Under the pieces are notes generated by a model. The model saw nothing but the letters and a program-made list of their open reading frames with translations, was not told where the DNA came from and ran no database searches. This document shows, piece after piece, positions 42,255-50,896 of a stretch of 64,000 nucleotides of DNA; position 1 is the stretch's first letter; every line of letters begins with the position of its first letter. The stretch lies in NCBI RefSeq assembly GCF_014673495.1, contig NZ_CP051006.1, positions 8,431,001-8,495,000 on the forward strand. Direction: 5' to 3'. Origin of the DNA: Streptomyces griseofuscus. Lineage in GTDB: Bacteria; Actinomycetota; Actinomycetes; Streptomycetales; Streptomycetaceae. The position numbers and the translations under genes were made by a program.

Positions 42255-42986
42255 TCAACCCGCTGTGGCCGCGCGGTACGCCGCGACCGCCGGTGAGAGC
42301 ACGGTCTTCACACCGGACTTCGGGTCCCGCGCGACCATTTTCTGCCCCATGATGATCACGTCGCCCTCGCGGACGAACCCCGTCTCGGTGATGAACGGGT
42401 CCGTATCACCGGAGAAGGTCGACGCGACCCGAAGCACCAGGCTGTCGTCCGCCCTCGCATCGGCACGCGTCACGGACACGGTGTTGTGCGTGCGGCTGCC
42501 GTCGAAGAGCGTGTCGGTGTAGGCGGTGCAGCGCCGTGCGACACCGCGGACGGCGGCCATGACCGCGGCCGCCCGGCCGGGTGCGTACCGGTCGAGGGAC
42601 CCCTGACCGAACCAGCCGTAGTCGTCACCGACGAGGTGCTCCTGCTCCACGGCGACCGCCACGTCCTTGGCGGGGTGGGCATGCGCCGTCATGAAGGACG
42701 CGACCGCAAGTTGAGAGCACGGCATCGACGCGAGCGGAACGGTGGAGAGGGTGTGCGGGGCGCCGGTCGTCGTCGAGTCGATCTGTTCCGTCATCAGCTT
42801 GAGGCCATGCGGAAGCCGGTCCTGGGTCAGCAGGCCGTCACGCAGCCGATCCCGCGGCGGCACCGAGGCGGCCGGCGGGCGTACCGACGAGCCGACCGAA
42901 CAGGCCGAGGTGGCAAGGACCGCCATGATGGCCGCGGCCACCGCGACATGGTGTGCGCGCACAGTTCTGTTCCCCCTCAGATCCAT
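42255..42986 (-). CDS. Lipoprotein of unknown function
   Basis: A 243-aa exported lipoprotein: positively charged n-region, hydrophobic helix and lipobox 'LATSAC' with C29 as the lipidated residue. The mature part has 'DRLRDGLLTQDRLPHGLKLMTEQ' near its start (given here as recognised pattern of sensor-domain-like Streptomyces lipoproteins) and 'RTHNTVSVTRADARADDSLVLRVAST' later. It resembles the extracytoplasmic sensor-like lipoproteins often seen in actinobacteria, whose role is unknown. It faces the zinc-finger gene convergently and is divergent from the alpha/beta-hydrolase gene. No ribosome site is obvious. Confidence 0.72.
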   Translation of the reverse strand: MDLRGNRTVRAHHVAVAAAIMAVLATSACSVGSSVRPPAASVPPRDRLRDGLLTQDRLPHGLKLMTEQIDSTTTGAPHTLSTVPLASMPCSQLAVASFMTAHAHPAKDVAVAVEQEHLVGDDYGWFGQGSLDRYAPGRAAAVMAAVRGVARRCTAYTDTLFDGSRTHNTVSVTRADARADDSLVLRVASTFSGDTDPFITETGFVREGDVIIMGQKMVARDPKSGVKTVLSPAVAAYRAATAG

Positions 42987-43223
42987 GGTCGGCCCACCTT
43001 CTCACGCGGCGGTTGTGACCCCCGGACCGCGTCCGGCCCGGTACTTCCCATCTCACGCCGAAGCCTGCGCCTGAACGCGCTGCGGCGCGGAACTGATGAC
43101 GGAGCATCGGGACGACTCCGGTCCTCGCAGCTGGGCCGATCGTGGGGCGGTCGGCATCCGTGGAGGGAACCCCCGGGTGCGGCGCGGCGGGCACCGGCGC
43201 GGATGCTCCTACTGTCGGCCGGT

Positions 43224-44612
43224 GTGACGCATGAAACGAACACCCCGGCAACCGGCACCGCAAGGCGAAGCCTCCTGACCGCCGGCGCCGGAGCCGTCCT
43301 CGCCACGGGGTGCAGTCGTCTGGTGCCCGCCTCGGACCGGCAGGGGGGCCCGTCGGCCCCCGCCACCACGCAGGGCGCGGATCTGACGCCCGGAGCGATG
43401 ACGCTCTTCGACGACCCGTCGTACAACTTCAACGGGCTCCTCGCCCTCGGCGCGTCCGGCGCGGGCGCCGCCGAGGTCGGAGAGGTGCTCACCGCCGTCA
43501 ACGCGATCAACAAGGCGGGCCTGAGCGCACAGTCGTACGTCACGACCTTCAGCCGGCTGGGCGACCGGCTCATGGCGGCGCCCGCGGGCGGCGAACCGGA
43601 CGGCCGGACCACGCGCTTCCGGGCCCTGCGCGCGGCGCAGTACTACGGCCAGGCGCTCTTCTTCGTCCTCGGCTCCGACACCCCCGGCGACGAGGAGCGG
43701 CTCTACAGGGCGGGACGCGCCGCCTGGGACAGATTCTGCTCGCTGTGCGAACCGCCACCGGTGACGGACCGCGTCCCGTACGGGAACACTCCACTGCCGG
43801 TGTGGTTCTTCCGGCCCGACGGGTCCGGGGACCGGCGGCCCACGGTCATCCTCACCAACGGCAGCGACGGGCAGAACGTCGACATGTGGACGTACGGGGT
43901 GCCCGCGGCGCTGAACCGGGGCTGGAACGCGCTCGTCCACGACGGTCCCGGACAAGGACAGCTGCTGTTCGTCGACCAGGTGACGTTCACGCCCACCTGG
44001 GAGAAGGTCGTCGCCCCGCTGATCGACTGGCTGTCCCGGCGGCAGGACGTGGACACCCGGAAGATCGCGCTCACCGGGCTGAGCATGGCCGGAGACCTGG
44101 TGCCCCGGGCGGCCGCGTTCGAGCCCCGGCTCGCCGCCGCCGCCGCGATGCCCGGCTGCGTGGAACCCTGGCGGGGCTTTCCCCCGGAGATCCGGCAGAT
44201 CCTGCGGCCGGGCAAGGCGGAGACCAACGAGATCTGGAACAAGGAGGTCGTCCCGAACCTGCCCGAGGCCGACGCGGCGACGATGAAGAAGCGCTTCGAG
44301 CCGTTCTCCGTCCCGGCGATGCTCGCCGCCCGGCAGGGGAAGATCTTCACGGACTTCTACACACCGGCCCGAGCCGTCCAGGCGCTCACCATCACGGACG
44401 TGGTGAGCAGGATCAGGACTCCGATGCTGGTGCTCGACTACGAGGGCGAGCAGTTCTATCCCGGCCAGCCCCGCGAGCTGTACGACAAGCTGACCTCCCC
44501 CAAGGACTACGTGAAACTCACCGCCGCCGAGGGTGCCCAACTGCACTGCTCACCGATGGCTCCCCAACTCCACTGCGAGGTGGTCTTCGACTGGCTCCAG
44601 GAGACACTCTGA
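43224..44612 (+). CDS. Exported alpha/beta-hydrolase (Tat-type lipoprotein)
   Basis: A ~462-aa exported hydrolase. The n-region 'TARRSLLTAGAGAVLATGC' combines a twin-arginine motif (R14-R15) with a lipobox-like cysteine (C30), so it is probably a Tat-exported lipoprotein. The catalytic domain has 'PTVILTNGSDG' (oxyanion loop), the nucleophile elbow 'GLSMAG' and late 'PMLVLDYEGEQFYPGQPREL' with the acid residue; the His is probably in 'GAQLHCSP'. It resembles esterase/peptidase-type hydrolases of the 2,6-dihydropseudooxynicotine-hydrolase-like group. The start is uncertain: ATG 43203 or GTG 43224, neither with a good ribosome site; the GTG gives the cleaner Tat n-region. Monocistronic. Confidence 0.82.
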   Translation: MTHETNTPATGTARRSLLTAGAGAVLATGCSRLVPASDRQGGPSAPATTQGADLTPGAMTLFDDPSYNFNGLLALGASGAGAAEVGEVLTAVNAINKAGLSAQSYVTTFSRLGDRLMAAPAGGEPDGRTTRFRALRAAQYYGQALFFVLGSDTPGDEERLYRAGRAAWDRFCSLCEPPPVTDRVPYGNTPLPVWFFRPDGSGDRRPTVILTNGSDGQNVDMWTYGVPAALNRGWNALVHDGPGQGQLLFVDQVTFTPTWEKVVAPLIDWLSRRQDVDTRKIALTGLSMAGDLVPRAAAFEPRLAAAAAMPGCVEPWRGFPPEIRQILRPGKAETNEIWNKEVVPNLPEADAATMKKRFEPFSVPAMLAARQGKIFTDFYTPARAVQALTITDVVSRIRTPMLVLDYEGEQFYPGQPRELYDKLTSPKDYVKLTAAEGAQLHCSPMAPQLHCEVVFDWLQETL

Positions 44613-44680
44613 GAGACACACCCCGCGCTCCTCCATCACGCCGGAGCCGGTCGAATGGACGGCGATGAGTCGCGGATGTC

Positions 44681-45205
44681 TCAATTCTTGACGAGCGGCG
44701 CGTACGCCTGGTCCTCGGGTGGAAAGGCGAGGACGAAGCTCTCTCCCACTCCGACAGCCACCTCGCGCAAGCGGGCCAGAACCTCCGCCTGGTCCGGCAG
44801 ATCGAGGCCAAGGGCTGCGGCGGCACGGTCTCTTCGGGCTTCGAGGTCCGGCATGTCCTCCAGATACTCGGCCGCGAGCTCACGACTCTCCTCTTCCGTG
44901 AACGTTCGGCAGTCGCGCCACCACGGGGCGACCAGCAGCAGCCGCAAGAGCTCGGGCAGGCCGACCGCGACCAGAGCCGCACCTCCTTCGGAGTCGGCAT
45001 GAAGGATCGGACGCTCCTCGCCGCCTTCGCCGCAGAAGAAGTACGTGCCCCCGGCGCCGTCGTCGGCGAATCTCTCAAGCGCGGCGCCCGAGGCAAGGTG
45101 GCCTTCCCCGGCATGGTCGCCCCGGTCCAGGTCGAAGTCACCCGGCCAGACGAGAAAACGGGCGGCTTCGTCCTGTTCGCGGACTGCGGCGATCAACGAT
45201 TCCAT
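44681..45205 (-). CDS. SUKH (SMI1/KNR4)-like protein
   Basis: A 174-aa protein, probably of the SMI1/KNR4 superfamily: 'ALERFADDGAGGTYFFCGEGGEERPILHADSEGGAALVAVGLPELLRLLLVAP' (in parts) has the acidic, aromatic pattern of that fold. Many SUKH proteins are immunity partners of polymorphic toxins. No toxin gene adjoins this one, so it may be an orphan immunity protein or a stand-alone regulator. ATG at 45205 is the only in-frame start near the beginning of the domain. Confidence 0.6.
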   Translation of the reverse strand: MESLIAAVREQDEAARFLVWPGDFDLDRGDHAGEGHLASGAALERFADDGAGGTYFFCGEGGEERPILHADSEGGAALVAVGLPELLRLLLVAPWWRDCRTFTEEESRELAAEYLEDMPDLEARRDRAAAALGLDLPDQAEVLARLREVAVGVGESFVLAFPPEDQAYAPLVKN

Positions 45206-45557
45206 AGGCGCGCCATACGGCTCACCGCTTTGCCGCTGTCGACCGCCATGGCCGACACCCGCCCGTGCCCGCGAGGTGACCGAAAACCGCCCCTGACCAG
45301 GCTCTATGTGGCACGCGCGAGGCAGTGGCCGATTGTCGCGCCGATCGGCGACCCGAATTTCGTACTGATCGGCGTAACGCCCTAGAGTCGTCACATGGTT
45401 GGCCCAGGCAACCTTTGTTGCGGGTGCCGCCATCCCGCGTGGAGAGACGCCCACGCGACCGAGGTCATGAGGCGCACGCCTCCTGGCCACCCCCCACAGC
45501 TGAACAACCATCAGGTCGGCCCGCGCACCCCTGCGTTCCGGCTCAGGAGGATCACAC
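45206..45557. other. Intergenic region without a recognised gene
   Basis: About 350 bp between the divergently oriented SUKH and ligase genes. No further ORF with a plausible start was found, nor a clear operator. The AGGAGG ribosome site of the ligase lies at its right end. Confidence 0.6.
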
Positions 45558-47093
45558 ATGTCCGATGTCGCCCCACGCTTCCGCAACCATGTGGAGCACA
45601 TCCTCGACGCCCTGCGGGAGAACCCGGACCGCGAGGCGCTGGTACACGGCGAACAGCGGGTCACCGCAGGCGAGTTCCGTACTCTGGTACACCGGATGGC
45701 GTGGGCCATGCAGGCCCAGGGCATCGAGCGCGGCCAGACGGTGACTCTGCTCAGCGGCAATCTGCCGGAGGCCCTGGCCGTGCGATATGCGGCCAATCTG
45801 ATCGGCGCCCGCGTCAACCACCTGTACAGCAAGCTCGCCGCCGACGTACAGGCCGCGATCGTCCGCGACGTGGAGAGCCGCGCCCTTGTCGTCGATCCAC
45901 GGATGACCGACCGGGCCGCCGACATCACCGAGTCGGTACCGGTCAAGTCGGTACTGGTGCTCGGCCCGACCGAGACGGGCGAGGACCTGCTGGCGCTCAG
46001 CGCCACCCAGCCCGACGAGCCCTTCGCGAGCCAGGCGCAACCGGACGACATCTGCGCCATCCGGCACACGGGCGGCACCACCGGCCACCCGAAGGGCATC
46101 TGCACCACCTACCAGCAGGTGCACGCGCAGCGCTCCGCGCGCCCGCTCGACGAGACCGCCGCCCTGACGCACCGCCAGCTCGTCGCCACCACCATGGCCC
46201 ACGTCGCCGGCATGCTCATGGACGCCGTGCTGGAATACGGCGGCGCCGTGGTCCTGCTCGACGACTTCGAGCCGGGACAGGTGCTCGAAACCATCGAGCG
46301 CGAGCGCATCACCCACCTGTGGCTACTGCCGCCCCTGCTCTACCAGTTGCTCGACCACCCGCGCATGGAGCACACCGACACCTCCACACTGCGCCAGGTC
46401 CTCTACGGCGGCTGCCAGGCATCCCCGGCACGACTGACCGACGCGGTACGCCGGCTCGGCCCCGTACTGGTCCAGGGGTACGGGCAGAACGAGGCGGGCC
46501 TGGTCAGCATCCTGTCCGCGGACGATCACACCCACCCCGAGCGGCTGCGCAGCGCCGGAAGGATCCTGGACGGCGTCGAGGTCGAGATCCGGGACGAGGA
46601 CGGCAACGTGCTCCCCGACGGTGAACACGGCGAGATCGTGGTGCGCTCGGACATGGTCATGGAGGGCTACTGGAAGCAACCGCGGCTCACCGCGGAGATC
46701 CTCCGGGACGGCTGGCTGCACACCGGCGACATCGGATTCCGGGATGCCGACGGCTACTTGACCGTCGTCGACCGGCTGAAGGACATGATCGTGGTGGTCG
46801 GCGGCCATGTGTACACCACCGAACTGGAGGACCTGCTCAACAGCCACCCGCAGGTCGAGCAGAGCGCCGTCTTCGGTGTCCGTGACGAGGACCGCACGGA
46901 ACGCGTCCACGCCGCCGTACTGCTCGCCCCCGGCGCCACCCTCGACGCGGACGAACTGCGTGCCTTCGTACGCGCCGAACGCGGGGCGATGTACGAGCCG
47001 GCCGGCATCACCTTCCCCGCCGAACTGCCCCTCACCGACGTGGGCAAGCCCGACAAGAAGGAACTGCGCCGCCGCGCCATGGCCCGGTCGTGA
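45558..47093 (+). CDS. AMP-dependent acyl-CoA ligase
   Basis: A 511-aa ANL-family ligase: P-loop 'HTGGTTGHPKGI', 'YGGCQASPARL', 'GYGQNEAGLVS', 'GWLHTGDIGFRDADGYLTVVDRLKDMI' (in parts) and the catalytic Lys in 'TDVGKPDKKEL'. It forms acyl-AMP and then acyl-CoA from an unknown carboxylic acid; the size and motifs fit fatty- or aryl-acid ligases. AGGAGG precedes the ATG. It is monocistronic, with no pathway partners nearby, so the substrate cannot be guessed. Confidence 0.88.
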   Translation: MSDVAPRFRNHVEHILDALRENPDREALVHGEQRVTAGEFRTLVHRMAWAMQAQGIERGQTVTLLSGNLPEALAVRYAANLIGARVNHLYSKLAADVQAAIVRDVESRALVVDPRMTDRAADITESVPVKSVLVLGPTETGEDLLALSATQPDEPFASQAQPDDICAIRHTGGTTGHPKGICTTYQQVHAQRSARPLDETAALTHRQLVATTMAHVAGMLMDAVLEYGGAVVLLDDFEPGQVLETIERERITHLWLLPPLLYQLLDHPRMEHTDTSTLRQVLYGGCQASPARLTDAVRRLGPVLVQGYGQNEAGLVSILSADDHTHPERLRSAGRILDGVEVEIRDEDGNVLPDGEHGEIVVRSDMVMEGYWKQPRLTAEILRDGWLHTGDIGFRDADGYLTVVDRLKDMIVVVGGHVYTTELEDLLNSHPQVEQSAVFGVRDEDRTERVHAAVLLAPGATLDADELRAFVRAERGAMYEPAGITFPAELPLTDVGKPDKKELRRRAMARS

Positions 47094-47280
47094 GGCTGCG
47101 CGCGCCGACCGACGGCCCGTGTACGTCGTACCACTGACCTGTCCCGGCAGTCGGCGGGGCAGACGTGCGGCGCGGCTGCGGACACGTCTCGGTTCGGGTC
47201 ACTCGAATGGTCCGATACGCGCAGGTTCTCCTGGGTAAGGCTTGGAGTGGAACCGTCAGGTCAACTCTCCGGGAGCAGAA

Positions 47281-47616
47281 TTGAGGATTCGCGCCATCAC
47301 CGCCGTGGCCGTCGCAGCCGCCCTGATCGGGCTAGGTACGGTACTGCCCGCGTCGGCCGTCCCGGCACGTGCGGACATCCGCTCCGGTCTGGACTGCACC
47401 ACCTGGATCCACAACAACGACCCGCTGACCGGCGGGGTGGACTGCACCAACAACACCAACGGCCCGACCACCTTCCACGCCGACATCGTCTGCGGCTGGG
47501 CGCCGGACGTCCAGGGCAACTCGGTGACGGCGCAGCCGGGTGGCACCGAGGAGTCGGTGGGGCACTGCGCCATCTACTCCACCGGCATCGGCCACATCGG
47601 GTGGACGGTGGAGTAG
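47281..47616 (+). CDS. Small secreted protein
   Basis: A 111-aa exported protein from the TTG at 47281, chosen because GGGAG lies six bases before it and the signal peptide ('ITAVAVAAALIGLGTVLPASA') then starts properly; an in-frame TTG at 47244 lacks this. The mature ~75 residues have four cysteines ('LDCTTW', 'GVDCTNN', 'IVCGWA', 'GHCAIY'), likely two disulfides, and a Thr/Asn-rich composition. No family is recognised. Confidence 0.65.
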   Translation: MRIRAITAVAVAAALIGLGTVLPASAVPARADIRSGLDCTTWIHNNDPLTGGVDCTNNTNGPTTFHADIVCGWAPDVQGNSVTAQPGGTEESVGHCAIYSTGIGHIGWTVE

Positions 47617-47886
47617 CCGCACGAAGCTGCTTCCCCGATTCGTCTCGCACGGCGCAACCTCGTCGGCTGATACGCCGCCAGGAACCGCCTGGCGAGACCG
47701 GCTCGACGGTGCGGCGCGGCCCCTGTCCGAGCGGGCAGGGGCCGACGCCGAGATGTCGAGGTCGGGCGGCTCCGGAGAAGGGGCCGCCGGACCCGTCGAC
47801 GAGGCGTTTCCCCCTGGGAAAGCCTTCCAGGTCCACGGTGAGCGGACTGCGCACGGACCTCTCTCGAAGCTCCGGGCAGAACGTTG

Positions 47887-48150
47887 TCAGCCGGTCTCTT
47901 TCACCGAGTGCAGGGAGCCGTTGAGGGTGCCTTCCTGCTGTTCGTAGTGGGAGAGTGCGAGGCCGAGGCCGATGAACGTCGGTGCCCATTCGCCGACGAA
48001 GATTCCCCATCGGTCGGCGCGCTCGACGCCGGCCTTCTCGGCTTGCAGGCTCGCGAACCAGGAGACGAAGCTCAGACCGACCGAGGCCAGGCCGGCGATG
48101 TAGGCGTGCTCGCTGCGGATGCCCAGGTCGTGCATCTTCTTGATCACCAT
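47887..48150 (-). CDS. Small membrane-associated protein
   Basis: An 87-aa protein with two moderately hydrophobic helices ('YIAGLASVGLSFVSWFASLQ' and 'WAPTFIGLGLALSHYEQQ'), typical of small Streptomyces proteins of unknown role. The start at 48150 follows GGAGCG by about eight bases; the longer reading frame upstream is probably not translated. Two direct copies of TCCCATATG 18 bp apart lie about 60 bp upstream. Confidence 0.6.
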   Translation of the reverse strand: MVIKKMHDLGIRSEHAYIAGLASVGLSFVSWFASLQAEKAGVERADRWGIFVGEWAPTFIGLGLALSHYEQQEGTLNGSLHSVKETG

Positions 48151-48200
48151 GGGGCGCGCTCCGTTCTTCGGGTTACGGGTTGCCTGTCGGAGTATCCAGT

Positions 48201-48227
48201 TCCCATATGACCTATTCATCCCATATG
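48201..48227. promoter_or_regulatory. Direct repeat TCCCATATG, 18-bp period
   Basis: Copies at 48201-48209 and 48219-48227 stand upstream of the 87-aa protein gene. Each contains CATATG. The spacing places them on the same helix face with slight over-rotation, as for a dimeric regulator or a sigma contact; no family is assigned. Confidence 0.45.
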
Positions 48228-48388
48228 GATGCAGTGATGTGATGAGGGTCGGGGCAGGGCGGGCGGTCCCCGTGGCGCGACGGTGAGCCGGTCGCGGGGC
48301 CGCCCGCGCCGCCGCCCTTCCGACGGACGTGCCGTGTTCGTTCTCCGCCGCGGCGTGCGTCCCCTTCGGATTCCTCACCTCAAACCAA

Positions 48389-48433
48389 AGAATTCAGGGG
48401 GCCTTCCGTCGGTAGGAAGGCCCCCTGAATTCT
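48389..48433 (-). terminator. Intrinsic terminator of the csbD gene
   Basis: A perfect 19-bp stem (arms 48389-48407 and 48415-48433, AGAATTCAGGGGGCCTTCC) with a 7-base loop is followed on the minus strand by TTTGGTTTG, a U-rich tail rare in this genome. Confidence 0.9.
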
Positions 48434-48455
48434 GGGGTATTGAAGGGTGGAAGCG

Positions 48456-48629
48456 TCAGTGCTTGAAGGCGTCCTTCGTCTTCTCCTTGGCCGCGCGGGC
48501 GTCGCCGGTGCTCTTTTCGGCCTGCCCCTCGGCGGCCATCCGGTCGTTGCCGAGGGCGCTGCCCAGGGCCTCCTTGGACTTGCCCTTGACCTGCTCGCTC
48601 GTCGCCTTGGCCTTCTCGCTGGCACTCAT
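48456..48629 (-). CDS. CsbD-family general stress protein
   Basis: A 57-aa acidic/basic, Lys- and Ala-rich helical protein ('EKAKATSEQVKGKSKEALGSALG', 'AEGQAEKSTGDARAAKEK' in parts) of the CsbD type, highly expressed under stress and probably mostly disordered in isolation. AGGAGG lies before the ATG at 48629. A SigB-like promoter (GTTT-N15-GGGCAC) lies 50-74 bp upstream and a strong terminator follows, so it is a self-contained stress gene. Its exact biochemical role is unknown for the family. Confidence 0.88.
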   Translation of the reverse strand: MSASEKAKATSEQVKGKSKEALGSALGNDRMAAEGQAEKSTGDARAAKEKTKDAFKH

Positions 48630-48678
48630 GAAGGACAGCCTCCTGGAAGTCGTCGTCCGCTGTTGTGGTGACCACCTC

Positions 48679-48703
48679 GTGCCCCGGCCCACTCACGGTA
48701 AAC
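48679..48703 (-). promoter_or_regulatory. SigB-like promoter of csbD
   Basis: On the minus strand GTTT-N15-GGGCAC, against the Streptomyces SigB consensus GNNT-N14-16-GGGTAY; only the T of the -10 box differs. It predicts a leader of about 43 nt. Confidence 0.55.
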
Positions 48704-48767
48704 AAGGCGAAGAAAAGGAATGTCCTCGACGAACAGGGGCACACGGCGGGTCAGGAGGTTGATAAAT

Positions 48768-48938
48768 ATGGTTCCCCTTTTGCTCGTGCTGCTTCTCGCG
48801 CTCATCCTTTTCGGCGCCGGGTTCGCCCTCAAGATTCTCTGGTGGGTGGCTCTGGTCGTCCTGGTGGTGTGGCTGCTCGGATTCCTCGTGCGCTCCACGA
48901 ATGCCGGTGGCGGCCGCGGCCGCTGGTACCGATGGTGA
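48768..48938 (+). CDS. Small hydrophobic membrane protein
   Basis: A 56-aa protein that is almost all membrane: 'PLLLVLLLALILFGAGFAL' then 'ILWWVALVVLVVWLLGFLV', with a short basic, Gly/Arg-rich tail. Such ~55-aa hydrophobic proteins are common and conserved in Streptomyces but without known function. AGGAGG lies nine bases before the ATG. It is divergent from csbD and ends before a strong hairpin. Confidence 0.75.
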   Translation: MVPLLLVLLLALILFGAGFALKILWWVALVVLVVWLLGFLVRSTNAGGGRGRWYRW

Positions 48939-48962
48939 CCTGACCGGGGAGCACGCATCCGC

Positions 48963-49002
48963 CCTGTGGGGCCCGGCCGTACCATCGGCCGGGCCCCACA
49001 GG
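48963..49002 (+). terminator. Hairpin terminator after the small membrane protein gene
   Basis: A perfect 17-bp stem (48963-48979 with 48986-49002, arms CCTGTGGGGCCCGGCCG) and a 6-base loop, 25 bp past the stop codon. The rest of 49003-49488 shows no supportable gene. Confidence 0.85.
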
Positions 49003-49488
49003 CATGTGCGGGTGTCGGCCGGAAACGGGTGTGCCAGGAAGCGGTGAGGGGCACGGGATCCGCTCGGCGACGTGCGCGCGCACCCGCTGAAGCTTGTCGG
49101 CCAGGCCGCCCCGGCACCCGCTCGTCAACCCACGGCGGTCGGCGGCCGGTTCGGGCCGTGCCCGCGGGCGGCCGAGGAGCTCGCCGCAGGGGCCTTCGCG
49201 ACGACGTGCACACGCTGGTCGACCCAGCGCCTGACCGTGGCTGTGGGGGAGCCGAATTGCGCCAGAGGCCGGGTCCCTTCCCCTCGGTGCTTACTTTGTG
49301 CCGGGAAGGTGTGCGACGGTGGGAGGACAAACGAGACCGACCGGCCTGCTGCAAGCGCTGGTCTTTCGGGGAGCCGGGCGTTGCCCCCATCCCGGGCACC
49401 GGGCCCCTGCCATCGTCGTGGACCCCCTGTTCGTTTCGGGGGCGCTCGTCTTTGGGCTCATCAACCCCCGGAAGGGGGCGCGCCCAGT

Positions 49489-49830
49489 ATGTCCATCACC
49501 ACAACCCTCGACGGCACGTCGGCTCGCATCGCGTGGCGCGGCGACGTCGATTTCGACACGGTGCCCGTCCTGCGCGCGGCCGCCGACGCGCTACCCGCAG
49601 ACGTGGCCGACCTGCTGTGGGACCTGAACGAGGCGCCCTTCATGGATGTCACCGGCCTACACTTCCTTTTCGCCCACGCTCAGGCCCGCGGCCGGAGCCG
49701 CCGGACGACCGTGACGGGCCTGCGTCAGCAGCCGCTGCGACTGTTGCTCTTGGCCGTGGATCTCGACCCTGCCGCCTTTGACAGTCCCAGCCTGCCTCCG
49801 GAATCTCGGTCGGCCCCGGACAGCTGCTGA
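49489..49830 (+). CDS. STAS-domain anti-anti-sigma factor-like protein
   Basis: A 113-aa STAS protein: 'ARIAWRGDVDFDTVPVLRAA' is the N-terminal strand-helix, 'WDLNEAPFMDVTGLHFLFAHAQARG' (in parts) the core. At the switch position the usual D-S-[ST]-G-L is D-V-T-G-L, leaving a Thr before Gly as the only phosphorylatable residue. In partner switching, the unphosphorylated form traps an anti-sigma kinase and frees the sigma factor; PP2C phosphatases reset it. GGAAGGGGG precedes the ATG. It lies 205 bp before the sigma gene, next to an HATPase and a PP2C gene, so all parts of a switch are present. Confidence 0.85.
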   Translation: MSITTTLDGTSARIAWRGDVDFDTVPVLRAAADALPADVADLLWDLNEAPFMDVTGLHFLFAHAQARGRSRRTTVTGLRQQPLRLLLLAVDLDPAAFDSPSLPPESRSAPDSC

Positions 49831-49951
49831 GCGGCCCCGTGAGTGAGCACGAGACCTCGCACACGGGGCCACGCCGCGTCGCGCGCGGGTCTTCATCGTG
49901 GGCGGGTCCAGGTCGGGACCTGCCCGACCCCCCCCATCTGCGGAAACACAG

Positions 49952-49976
49952 GCATGAAGGCAAAATGACGGGGTAA
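49952..49976 (+). promoter_or_regulatory. SigB-like promoter of the sigma factor gene
   Basis: GCAT-N15-GGGTAA agrees with GNNT-N14-16-GGGTAY except for the last base. It lies 60-84 bp before the ATG of the sigma gene, suggesting autoregulation or control by another SigB-type factor. Confidence 0.6.
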
Positions 49977-50035
49977 CCGGCGCTCCGGCAGCTGGTCCGA
50001 CGGTCGGCTGCGCTGACTCGACCTTGGGAGGGGAC

Positions 50036-50881
50036 ATGTTGCTCGTGAAGACGCTGGCCACACATACGCGGAGTGCAGAGCTACCGCGAGTAGCCGAGCC
50101 CTCCAAGGTGGCGCCCAAGGACGCCCGTGACCTGTCCCGGCTCTTCTTCGGGCAGCTGGCGACGCTGGAGGAGGGCACACCCGAATACAGCTACGCCCGC
50201 AACACGCTGATCGAGATGAACATGTCCCTGGTCCGCTACGCGGCCGGCCGGTTCCGCAGCCGGGGACCGGAGGAGATGGAGGACATCGTCCAGGTCGGCA
50301 TGATCGGCCTGATCAAGGCGATCGACCGGTTCGAGCTGTCCCGCGAGGCGGAGTTCACCTCCTTCGCCATCCCCTACATCGTCGGCGAGATCAAGCGGTT
50401 CTTCCGCGACACCACCTGGGCCGTGCACGTGCCCCGGCGCCTTCAGGAGGCCCGGGTGCAGCTCGCCCGGGCGACGGAGGAGCTGCGCGGACGGCTGGAC
50501 CGCGAGCCGACGGTCAAGGAGCTGTCGGAGCTGATGAGCCTGCCCGAGGACGAGGTGCGGGAGGCCCGGCTGGCCTCGAACGGCTACAGCTCCTCCTCCC
50601 TGGACGCCACCCTCAACGGCGGCGAGGACGGCGAGTCCGTGCTGCGGGACTTCATCGGCGCGGAGGACACCGCGCTGGAGCTGGTGGAGGACTTCCACGC
50701 GCTGGCGCCGCTGATCGCCGGACTGGACGAGCGGGACCGGCGGATCATCCACATGCGGTTCGTGGAGGAGCTCACCCAGGCGGAGATCGGCGAACGCCTG
50801 GGCGTCTCCCAGATGCACGTCTCCCGGCTGCTCTCCCGCTGCCTGGCCCGGCTGCGCGAGGGCATGCTCACCACCGGCTGA
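50036..50881 (+). CDS. RNA polymerase sigma factor of the SigB/SigF/SigG stress family
   Basis: A 281-aa group 3 sigma factor. Region 2 is 'NMSLVRYAAGRFRSRGPEEMEDIVQVGMIGLIKAIDRFE' (in parts) with 'FTSFAIPYIVGEIKRFFRDTTWAVHVPRRLQE' (region 2.4, two pieces); region 3 'LDREPTVKELSELM'; region 4 'LDERDRRIIHMRFVEELTQAEIGERLGVSQMHVSRLL' with its HTH (in parts). These features are those of the SigB/SigF/SigG clade of Streptomyces, active in osmotic stress and sporulation. Which paralogue it is cannot be said from sequence alone. GGAGGGG lies before the ATG at 50036. It is flanked by STAS and HATPase proteins. Confidence 0.93.
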   Translation: MLLVKTLATHTRSAELPRVAEPSKVAPKDARDLSRLFFGQLATLEEGTPEYSYARNTLIEMNMSLVRYAAGRFRSRGPEEMEDIVQVGMIGLIKAIDRFELSREAEFTSFAIPYIVGEIKRFFRDTTWAVHVPRRLQEARVQLARATEELRGRLDREPTVKELSELMSLPEDEVREARLASNGYSSSSLDATLNGGEDGESVLRDFIGAEDTALELVEDFHALAPLIAGLDERDRRIIHMRFVEELTQAEIGERLGVSQMHVSRLLSRCLARLREGMLTTG

Positions 50882-50896
50882 CCTCCTCGGCCGTAC

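Noticed and set aside
43209..44546. 445-codon minus-strand ORF opposite the alpha/beta-hydrolase
   Set aside because: Composition typical of antisense and no start signal; the plus-strand gene has an export signal and a nucleophile elbow.
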